This document shows, in pieces, positions 1 through 5,339 of a stretch of 6,610 bases of DNA (within the stretch, counting starts at the first letter, position 1; every line of letters starts with the position of its first letter). The DNA comes from an uncultured Candidatus Nitrosopelagicus sp. (GTDB lineage: Archaea; Thermoproteota; Nitrososphaeria; Nitrososphaerales; Nitrosopumilaceae): contig CALBOT010000008.1 of assembly GCA_937896695.1 (NCBI GenBank), positions 1 through 6,610 of the forward strand, given 5' to 3'. A program made the position numbers and the translations under genes. Below the pieces are notes generated by a model that did not search any database, was not told the DNA's origin, and was given only the letters and a program-made list of their open reading frames with translations.

Positions 1-1
1 T

Positions 2-256
2 GGCGGCGTTGAAAATGATTATGATGCATTAATGAAAATACAGACCGAACTAAATACTGAAATGCGAAGAGATGGTATAGCAGATGGTGGAGGACAAGGT
101 GTAATATTTTATGTTGCGGCACTACAAGAAGTATGGTTTGTTCCTACCGAAGATTGTATTTGTGGAGGAGGAACTCAAGGAGCACATACAGTAGGAATGT
201 CTCATTCTGGACGACCAGTAGGAAAATTTGCCGAACAAGCTAATAAAATAGGATAG
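2..256 (+). CDS. Unrecognised protein, 3' part only
   Basis: This reading frame is open from the left edge to a TAG stop at 254-256, so the window holds only the last 84 or so residues. An ATG lies at position 32, but nothing before it looks like a ribosome binding site and the codons upstream of it still read as plausible protein (GGVENDYDAL), so the true start is probably outside the window. The visible part has a charged stretch (TELNTEMRRDG), then a glycine-rich, partly hydrophobic stretch with two cysteines in the motif CICGGG, and ends in KFAEQANKIG. There is no signal peptide or membrane segment in view. I do not recognise the family and assign no function. The next gene begins 9 bases after this stop in the same frame, so the two are probably co-transcribed. 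Confidence 0.6.
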   Translation, partial: GGVENDYDALMKIQTELNTEMRRDGIADGGGQGVIFYVAALQEVWFVPTEDCICGGGTQGAHTVGMSHSGRPVGKFAEQANKIG

Positions 257-265
257 GGAAAAATT

Positions 266-652
266 TTGAAAACACAATTATTATGTACGTTTGCACATAG
301 AAAAGATCTTGATCTGATTGTAGATTACGTTCAAAAATCATATACTATATCAGAAAAAAGATTGTTTGTATTTTCAAATGCAGATAGCCCATCTGAATTA
401 TATGTAACATATAATGTTGAACCAGATGATTACGGCAAAACGCCCAATACAATTATGATTCATAGAAAAAAAGAAACCAATACATTGTATACAGTTAATG
501 CATTAAATGCAATAATTAAAAAAGTAAACAATGGAGTTTTAGATAAATCATTTATAATCAATTGGGAAAATTATTCTAATTCATTGTTATTAACAGATGG
601 TGATCAAGCAAAACACATTCATTTGGAATTATTTAAGAGAATTGATTTGTAA
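266..652 (+). CDS. Small unrecognised phage protein with TTG start
   Basis: This is a 128-residue protein starting at a TTG codon. No in-frame ATG lies between the preceding stop (254-256) and this codon, and the next methionine is well inside the protein, at about residue 64. A purine-rich AGGGA at 255-259 overlaps the upstream stop and sits about six bases before the TTG, which supports this start. The protein looks like a small soluble alpha/beta domain: a beta-like opening (KTQLLCTFAHRKD), a second hydrophobic strand (KRLFVFSN), a segment NALNAIIKKVNNGVLDKSF likely to be helical, and a charged end (HLELFKRIDL). It has no catalytic motif, signal peptide or membrane segment that I can name. 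Proteins of this kind are common as conserved hypotheticals in T4-like genomes, but I cannot name the family. It probably shares a transcript with the gene before it. Confidence 0.7.
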   Translation: MKTQLLCTFAHRKDLDLIVDYVQKSYTISEKRLFVFSNADSPSELYVTYNVEPDDYGKTPNTIMIHRKKETNTLYTVNALNAIIKKVNNGVLDKSFIINWENYSNSLLLTDGDQAKHIHLELFKRIDL

Positions 653-655
653 CGT

Positions 656-666
656 ATATTTATATA
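656..666. promoter_or_regulatory. ATATTTATATA box, copy 1 (before gene 32)
   Basis: The 11-base word ATATTTATATA lies four bases after the stop of the preceding gene and recurs exactly at 5246-5256 in the other large gap. Read on the minus strand it contains TATAAATA, the consensus of T4-type late promoters. Read on the plus strand, the overlapping TATAAGTA at 663-670 differs from that consensus by one base. It could be a promoter element in either direction or a protein-binding site. That it recurs can be read directly; its function is inference. Confidence 0.35.
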
Positions 667-693
667 AGTAACTAATAAAAATTAACAAATAAA

Positions 694-713
694 AACTTTT
701 TTGCAACTTTTTT
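694..713 (+). repeat. Tandem AACTTTTTT repeats before gene 32
   Basis: Two copies of AACTTTTTT lie at 694-702 and 705-713, eleven bases apart start to start. The same word occurs in the gap after the helicase gene at 5204-5212 and 5290-5298. I did not find it inside any coding region of this window. The second copy forms the 5' arm of the leader hairpin at 703-746. It may be a regulatory box, or a shared leftover of duplication of a control region. Confidence 0.45.
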
Positions 714-746
714 CGATAATCCTTAGGATAAATGAAATAAAGTTGT
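703..746 (+). promoter_or_regulatory. Long AU-rich leader hairpin upstream of gene 32
   Basis: Bases 703-710 (GCAACTTT) pair with 739-746 (AAAGTTGT, one G-U pair). The stem continues with 711-714 (TTTC) against 734-737 (GAAA) across a single bulged T at 738. After a G-U pair and a few mismatches it is capped by 719-722 (ATCC) against 726-729 (GGAT) with a three-base loop. The cap sits in the 11-base palindrome ATCCTTAGGAT. The structure ends 46 bases before the gene 32 start codon. In T4, gp32 represses its own translation through a structured element at about -40 to -67, followed by an unstructured A/U-rich stretch, so a similar role here is a reasonable inference. The low GC content and lack of a terminal U run fit poorly with a terminator. 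Confidence 0.45.
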
Positions 747-750
747 TATA

Positions 751-768
751 TTAATTATTAATTATTAA
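751..768 (+). repeat. TTAATTA repeat between the hairpin and the gene 32 start
   Basis: Two perfect tandem copies of TTAATTA (751-757 and 758-764) are followed by TTAA (765-768), and a further ATTAAAA lies just before the ribosome binding site. The stretch has no G or C and should be single-stranded in the mRNA. In T4 gene 32 mRNA, repeated UUAAA-like words in this position are bound cooperatively by gp32 to block translation. The repeat is visible directly; the regulatory role is by analogy. Confidence 0.45.
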
Positions 769-791
769 CCATTAAAAAATAGGAGAAAAAA

Positions 792-1595
792 ATGGCAATT
801 AACTTAGACGCGATTAAGGCAAAACTTAATCAATTACAAACATCAAACAACAGAACTTCGAATCTGTGGAAGCCTGAACCAGGCAAGCAAATCATTAGAA
901 TAGTTCCTTATCAGCACAGAAAAGATAATCCGTTTAACGAATTATACTTTCACTATGACTTAGGTAAGAAAAACTTTCTATCACCAGTAACTCATGGTCG
1001 TCCAGATCCTGTAGTTGAATTTTCTGAAAAATTAAAATCTTCTGGTAATTCAGATGAATGGAAATTAGGTAAGAAAATGGAACCTAAAATGAGAACTTAT
1101 GTTCCTGTGCTTGTAAGAGGTAAAGAATCAGAAGGTGTTAAGTTTTGGGGTTTTGGTAAATTAGTTTATCAAGAATTATTGGGAGTGATAGCAGATCCAG
1201 ATTATGGTGATATTACAGATGCAATGAATGGTAGAGATATCTTAGTTGAATTTACACCTGCAGAAGGACCTGGTCAATTTCCAAAAACGTCTATACGAGT
1301 GAAACCTAATGTTACTCCTTTAACTGAAGATAAGAATGTAATGGATATGGTAACAAATAACCAACCAAACTTATCAGACATCTTTAAAGAGCCATCATAT
1401 GATGAGCTTAAAGAAGCTTTAGCTAACTGGTTGAATCCAGAAGGTGATGACGCTGTACAAGATTCAGCATCAACACCAGCAGAAACTAAAGGTGATCTTC
1501 CATGGGAAAAAGAAGAAAAGAAAGAATCAGTTAAAGAAGGCGTAAACAAAGTAGATGATGTTGGAGCAGCATTTGACGATTTGTTTAACGACTAA
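792..1595 (+). CDS. 32: Single-stranded DNA-binding protein, T4 gp32-like
   Basis: This 267-residue protein is a short relative of T4 gp32 (301 residues), which coats single-stranded DNA at forks and organises the replisome and recombinase. The N-terminal helix region (MAINLDAIKAKLNQLQ) carries a small basic/hydroxyl patch (NNRTSN) where gp32 has its cooperativity motif. The OB-fold core follows, including GKQIIRIVPY at about 31-40, FHYDLGKKNFLSPVTHG and MRTYVPVLVRGKESEGVKFW. The C-terminal third is acidic and ends AAFDDLFND, matching the acidic partner-binding tail of gp32. No cysteine occurs anywhere: where T4 has the zinc ligands in THGDYDSCPVC, this protein has THGRPDPVVE. AGGAG at 781-785 lies six bases before the ATG, a strong site. 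The uvsX gene follows after 18 bases. The leader suggests translational self-control. Confidence 0.9.
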   Translation: MAINLDAIKAKLNQLQTSNNRTSNLWKPEPGKQIIRIVPYQHRKDNPFNELYFHYDLGKKNFLSPVTHGRPDPVVEFSEKLKSSGNSDEWKLGKKMEPKMRTYVPVLVRGKESEGVKFWGFGKLVYQELLGVIADPDYGDITDAMNGRDILVEFTPAEGPGQFPKTSIRVKPNVTPLTEDKNVMDMVTNNQPNLSDIFKEPSYDELKEALANWLNPEGDDAVQDSASTPAETKGDLPWEKEEKKESVKEGVNKVDDVGAAFDDLFND

Positions 1596-1613
1596 TATTA
1601 GGAGAAACAAGTT

Positions 1614-2768
1614 ATGGCGAGAAAAACAAAAGCAGAACAAGCAGAAGATCTAGCAACTGCATTAGGTCAAAGTATTCAAGAAGGACTGAATAAGAAATTT
1701 AAAAATACTAACTATAAGGTTGCATATTTCCTTAACGGAGATACAGATTCGCCTAGTGAAGTAGGTGGATGGGTAGGTACAGGCTCTTCAATGCTAGACT
1801 TAGCAATCTCAAATAGAAAAGGTGGAGGTTTTCCAGTTGGCAGAATAACTGAGATAACAGGATTAGAAGCTTCAGGTAAATCATTACTAGCAGCTCATGC
1901 TTTAGCAGATACGCAAAAGCAAGGAGGTCTTGCAGTATATATTGATACTGAAAATGCGGTTAGCCGTGAATTTTTAGAAGCAATAGGATTAGATCTGGAA
2001 AAAATGCTCTATGTTCCATTAGATGCTATTGAGGATATTTTTGAGGCAATTGAAAGTATTATTGAATCGGTTAGAAAATCTAACAAAGATAGATTGGTTA
2101 CAATTGTAGTAGATTCAGTAATGGGAGCTTCAACAAAGATTGAACAAGCAGCAGATTATGATAAAGATGGTTGGGCTACAAGTAAAGCTATCATATTATC
2201 AAAAGGTATGCGTAAGATAACAAATCTAATTGGTAGACAGCGAATTGCCTTGTTGTTTACTAATCAGCTTCGTTCAAGGTTAGGTGTAGCATTTGGTGAT
2301 CCTTGGACAACAAGTGGTGGAAAAGCAATTCCATTTCACTCATCAGTAAGGTTACGATTGAAATCAGTAGGACAGATCAAAGTCAAAAAAGATGGCGTTG
2401 ATCAAACTGTTGGTATCAAAACTAGATGTCAAGTTATTAAAAATAGAATGGGTCCACCATTAAAAACTATTGATTATGATATTTACTTTGAAAGTGGTAT
2501 CGATGACTTTGGCGGATGGTTAAATGTTATGAAACAATTCAAATTGGTGAGTACAGCTGGTGCATGGTATACATATAAAAAATCAGATGGTACAGATGTA
2601 AAATTTTTATCAAAGGACTTTCAAGGTAAACTTGAAGCGGATCAAGAATTGAAGGATGAAATATACAATGCCATTTGTGATGCTTATATATTAACATACA
2701 AGCCAGGTGATAATATTGGAATTGATGATATTGAAATAGAGGAAGAATTTACGAATGAAGAATCTTAA
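1614..2768 (+). CDS. uvsX: UvsX/RecA-family recombinase
   Basis: This 384-residue strand-exchange ATPase should form filaments on single-stranded DNA, displacing the 32-like protein, and drive recombination-dependent replication and repair. Walker A is GLEASGKS at residues 83-90, the DTENA segment with the presumed catalytic glutamate is at 111-115, and Walker B is LVTIVVDS with Asp167. The DNA-binding L2 region, about 216-241 (TNQLRSRLGVAFGDP, then TTSGGKAIPF), reads like bacterial RecA (INQIRMKIGVMFGNP, then TTGGNALKF) and much less like T4 UvsX. AGAWYTYK at 315-322 is also RecA-like. The N-terminal 30 residues are charged and probably helical, where monomers pack in the filament. The C-terminus is acidic (IDDIEIEEEFTNEES). 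AGGAG at 1600-1604 lies nine bases before the ATG. Its end overlaps the nuclease gene by 14 bases, implying coupled translation. I use uvsX because of the phage context. Confidence 0.9.
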   Translation: MARKTKAEQAEDLATALGQSIQEGLNKKFKNTNYKVAYFLNGDTDSPSEVGGWVGTGSSMLDLAISNRKGGGFPVGRITEITGLEASGKSLLAAHALADTQKQGGLAVYIDTENAVSREFLEAIGLDLEKMLYVPLDAIEDIFEAIESIIESVRKSNKDRLVTIVVDSVMGASTKIEQAADYDKDGWATSKAIILSKGMRKITNLIGRQRIALLFTNQLRSRLGVAFGDPWTTSGGKAIPFHSSVRLRLKSVGQIKVKKDGVDQTVGIKTRCQVIKNRMGPPLKTIDYDIYFESGIDDFGGWLNVMKQFKLVSTAGAWYTYKKSDGTDVKFLSKDFQGKLEADQELKDEIYNAICDAYILTYKPGDNIGIDDIEIEEEFTNEES

Positions 2769-3810
2769 AAGATATCATAAACTTTTTCAAGACGTTGTCA
2801 AGGAACATCAAGAAGGTGGACCATCGAATATTAATAGTAGAATATTGATACTCGATGGTCTTAACACCTTTATCAGAGTATTTTCTGCAGTTCCTGCATT
2901 AAATGATGATGGAGATCATATTGGCGGTGTTACTGGATTCTTAAGATCTATAGCCGCCAATATTCGTCTTCTCAAACCTACAAGAGTTATTGTTTGCTTT
3001 GATGGCAAAGGAGGCTCTAAACGTAGAAAAAAGATTTATCCAGATTATAAAGCAAATAGAGCTGTTAGTACAAAATTTAACAGGTATCAAGAATTTGCTA
3101 CAAAAAAAGATGAATCAGAATCAATGAAAAAACAGTTTGGTAGATTAATTGAATACTTAAATTGTTTACCAATAACAATGTTAGCAGTTGATAATATAGA
3201 AGCTGATGATACTATAGCATATATTGCAAATGAAGTATATACAGAACCAGATCAAAAAGTACAAATAGTTTCAACTGATAGAGACTTTTTACAATTAGTA
3301 AATGATAGAATATCAGTTTGGAGTCCTATCAAAAAGAAAATGTATACTCCAGAATTAATGAAAGAAGAATTTGGAATCAATGCATCTAATTATTTATTAT
3401 ATAGAACATTTCTAGGTGATAAATCAGATAACATTCCAGGTGTAAAAGGAGTAGCATTGAAATCGCTTATCAAGTATTTTCCTATGGTTGCTGAAGATAG
3501 GCATGTAGATTTTAGAGAATTAAAGGAACATGCTCAGGATGGTAAAGATCGCTACAAAATCTATAAGTCCGTTATTGAATCAGAGGACCAGGTTAACTTG
3601 AACCGTTCTTTAATGCAACTAAAAGAAGTTGATATAGCCGGTAATTTGAAGATGATGATACATGATAAGGTAACAGGACCTGTAGATAAATTAAATACAT
3701 TTCAATTTAAGAAAATGTTTATGCAAGATAAAATGTATACAGTTATAAAAGATTTGGATACATGGTTAGCAACTTCATTCAATACATTAAATGCTTACAC
3801 ATCACTTTGA
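2755..3810 (+). CDS. rnh: RNase H-type 5'-3' exonuclease (FEN family)
   Basis: This 351-residue flap-endonuclease-family nuclease is the likely counterpart of T4 RNase H (305 residues), which removes RNA primers and flaps from lagging-strand fragments. The expected metal-binding acidic residues are present: Asp34 in LILDGLNTFIR, Asp83 in CFDGKGG, Glu149 with Asp151/Asp152 in EADDT, Asp175 and Asp177 in STDRDF, and Asp222 and Asp225 in GDKSDN. The basic helical arch region SKRRKKIYPDYKANR (88-102) matches the T4 stretch ending YYYKKNR. GDKSDNIPGVKG (221-232) starts the helix-turn-helix DNA-binding element. The ATG lies inside the end of uvsX, with GAGGAAG at 2739-2745 some ten bases upstream. 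About 30 residues precede the first catalytic aspartate, more than in T4. The name rnh follows T4 usage; the fold is not that of cellular RNase H. Confidence 0.87.
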   Translation: MKNLKRYHKLFQDVVKEHQEGGPSNINSRILILDGLNTFIRVFSAVPALNDDGDHIGGVTGFLRSIAANIRLLKPTRVIVCFDGKGGSKRRKKIYPDYKANRAVSTKFNRYQEFATKKDESESMKKQFGRLIEYLNCLPITMLAVDNIEADDTIAYIANEVYTEPDQKVQIVSTDRDFLQLVNDRISVWSPIKKKMYTPELMKEEFGINASNYLLYRTFLGDKSDNIPGVKGVALKSLIKYFPMVAEDRHVDFRELKEHAQDGKDRYKIYKSVIESEDQVNLNRSLMQLKEVDIAGNLKMMIHDKVTGPVDKLNTFQFKKMFMQDKMYTVIKDLDTWLATSFNTLNAYTSL

Positions 3811-3834
3811 TATTTGAAAATAATTTATTATATT
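3807..3834 (+). promoter_or_regulatory. Possible sigma-70-type promoter before helicase gene 41
   Basis: TTGATA at 3807-3812 (five of six against TTGACA) and TATATT at 3829-3834 (five of six against TATAAT) are 16 bases apart. The predicted transcript start would fall at about 3840-3842, at the helicase ATG itself, giving an mRNA with almost no leader. The region is so AT-rich that such a match can arise by chance. The absence of a Shine-Dalgarno sequence before this gene makes the placement more interesting. Confidence 0.25.
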
Positions 3835-3839
3835 AAAGT

Positions 3840-5195
3840 ATGACAGATAGATTAAGTAGTTATGGATACGCTTTTCAGATAAAGGTTATAACATCTTTAT
3901 TAACTGATAAAAGCTTTTTAGAACAGATATCGGATATAATGGTTTCATCATATTTCGAATCAGATGCTAACAGTTGGATTATTGATACAATTTTAGAATA
4001 TCATAAAGAATATAAATCATCTCCAACATTGGAAGTGATGAAAGTTAAACTTGAAAAAGTTGATCATGATGTTTTGAAAGAACAAATAATTCAGCATCTT
4101 AAAGATGCATGGAAGTTTACAGAATCAGAAGATTTAGCTTATATAAAAGATCAAGCATTAGACTTTTGTAAAAATCAAGAAATAAAAAGAGCTATTCTTG
4201 CATCTGTTGAATTATTGAAAAATGGTGATTATGAAGGAATCAAAGCAAAGGTAGATGGAGCTCTTAAAGCAGGAGCAGATAAAGATATTGGCCATGATTA
4301 TATGATAAGTATAGATGAACGATATACTGAAGCAGTAAGACATGTTCAAGCAACTCCATGGGAAGTTATCAATGAATTAACAGATGGTGGATTAGGTAAA
4401 GGTGAGTTAGGTGTAATGGTTGCTCCTGCAGGTATTGGTAAGTCTTGGGCATTAATGAATGTAGGCGCTAATGCAGTTAAAAAAGGTAAAACAGTTTTAC
4501 ATTATACATTAGAGTTGAATGAAGCATATGTTGGATTAAGATATGATTCAGTTATAACAGGTATTGCAAATCAAAATCTAAAACATTATCAAGAAGATAT
4601 AAAAGATCAATTATCTAAATTGAAAGGTGAATTAATTATCAAACATTATCCTACTAAAACTGTTTCTGTAATGGGTATTAGAAGTCATGTTGAAAAATGT
4701 ATAATGCAAGGTAAATCACCAGATGTTATTATAGTTGATTATGCAGATCTATTGAGAGGCCATGGCCAAGAAAAAAGACATGAGTTGGAAGGTATATATG
4801 AAGACTTGAGAGGTATGGCTGGAGAATATGAAATACCTGTTTGGACGGCATCTCAAGCAAATAGATCAGCATTAGAAGAAGATATTATTGATGCAAGTAA
4901 AATATCTGAATCATATGGTAAGGTAATGGTTGCAGATTTTGTATTATCATTATCAAGAAAGGTTCAAGATAAATTATCAGGTACAGGTAGATGGCATGTT
5001 ATTAAAAATAGATTTGGTCCAGATGGTATAACATTGCCAAGTAAAATGAATACAAGTAATGGACAGTTTCATATATATGCTGAAACATCTGTAGGAGGTA
5101 AGGAGACACAAAAGCAAATGGATGGTGGGAATGAGCTTACGAGAAAATTATTAGCACGTAAATTTCAAGAAATTTCAAATGAAGGTTTTGAGTAA
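3840..5195 (+). CDS. 41: Replicative DNA helicase, T4 gp41-like (DnaB family)
   Basis: This 451-residue hexameric 5'-3' helicase should unwind the fork and work with a primase that is not in the window. The N-terminal helical domain (about 1-110) includes YGYAFQIKVITSLLTDKSF. The RecA-like motor domain follows a linker containing GHDYMISIDERYTEAV, like the GHDWMDDYEARWLSYM stretch of T4 gp41. Walker A is APAGIGKS at 195-202, the motif HYTLEL is at 221-226, Walker B is DVIIVDYADLL with Asp300, and motif H3 is TASQANRSA at 337-345. SKISESYGKVMVADFVLSL mirrors SDIAESAGLPATADFMLAV of T4, and the arginine-finger region IKNRFG is at 388-393. The ORF cannot extend upstream, because a TAA stop lies at 3834-3836. 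No Shine-Dalgarno sequence precedes the ATG; AAAG ends one base before it. The gene follows the nuclease gene by 29 bases. Confidence 0.92.
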   Translation: MTDRLSSYGYAFQIKVITSLLTDKSFLEQISDIMVSSYFESDANSWIIDTILEYHKEYKSSPTLEVMKVKLEKVDHDVLKEQIIQHLKDAWKFTESEDLAYIKDQALDFCKNQEIKRAILASVELLKNGDYEGIKAKVDGALKAGADKDIGHDYMISIDERYTEAVRHVQATPWEVINELTDGGLGKGELGVMVAPAGIGKSWALMNVGANAVKKGKTVLHYTLELNEAYVGLRYDSVITGIANQNLKHYQEDIKDQLSKLKGELIIKHYPTKTVSVMGIRSHVEKCIMQGKSPDVIIVDYADLLRGHGQEKRHELEGIYEDLRGMAGEYEIPVWTASQANRSALEEDIIDASKISESYGKVMVADFVLSLSRKVQDKLSGTGRWHVIKNRFGPDGITLPSKMNTSNGQFHIYAETSVGGKETQKQMDGGNELTRKLLARKFQEISNEGFE

Positions 5196-5213
5196 AAAAG
5201 TTAAACTTTTTTT
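5194..5213 (+). terminator. A-tract/T-tract hairpin at the end of gene 41
   Basis: An inverted repeat, AAAAAAG (5194-5200) and CTTTTTT (5206-5212), with a five-base loop TTAAA starts inside the stop codon of the helicase gene and is followed by one more T. It has one G-C pair, so it would be a weak intrinsic terminator, perhaps acting in either direction. It also contains one of the AACTTTTTT words found in the gaps, so it may be a regulatory site instead. Confidence 0.3.
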
Positions 5214-5245
5214 GTCAAAAATGAACTGGAATGCGCGCTCAACCC

Positions 5246-5256
5246 ATATTTATATA
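5246..5256. promoter_or_regulatory. ATATTTATATA box, copy 2 (before the reductase gene)
   Basis: This is an exact second copy of the 11-base word at 656-666. It lies within the near-palindrome CATATTTATATATG (5245-5258) and contains TATAAATA, the T4 late-promoter consensus, on the minus strand. A GC-rich patch (5223-5245) lies immediately before it. Its position about 90 bases before the reductase start, mirrored in the gene 32 leader, argues for a shared control role. The direction and the binding protein are unknown. Confidence 0.35.
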
Positions 5257-5270
5257 TGAAAATAAGATGA

Positions 5271-5309
5271 AACAAATAATAAAGGTTACAACTTTTTTAC
5301 GTTTTATCC
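5271..5309 (+). promoter_or_regulatory. Second half of the block shared with the gene 32 leader
   Basis: In order this stretch contains AACAAATAA (5271-5279), CAACTTTTTT (5289-5298), CG (5300-5301) and ATCC (5306-5309). The gene 32 leader has the same words in the same order at 684-692, 704-713, 714-715 and 719-722. The long hairpin of the gene 32 leader is not preserved here. Instead, CTTTTTT (5292-5298) could pair with AAAAAAG (5325-5331), which overlaps the ribosome binding site of the reductase gene. This is sequence similarity by eye; the function is inferred. Confidence 0.4.
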
Positions 5310-5339
5310 AATAAATTTTAATAAAAAAAAGGAAACAGA

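Noticed and set aside
701..729. TTGCAA and TAGGAT spaced 17 bases as a sigma-70 promoter for gene 32
   Set aside because: Each hexamer matches only four of six bases in AT-rich DNA, and both fall inside the hairpin, which explains the sequence better.
1274..1549. Minus-strand open frame of 91 codons opposite the end of gene 32
   Set aside because: It lies wholly antisense to a well-supported gene, resembles no family I know and has no supporting context.
5221..5259. A 12-codon ATG frame (MNWNARSTHIYI) in the gap after gene 41
   Set aside because: There is no ribosome binding site, it is very short, and it overlaps the shared ATATTTATATA element.
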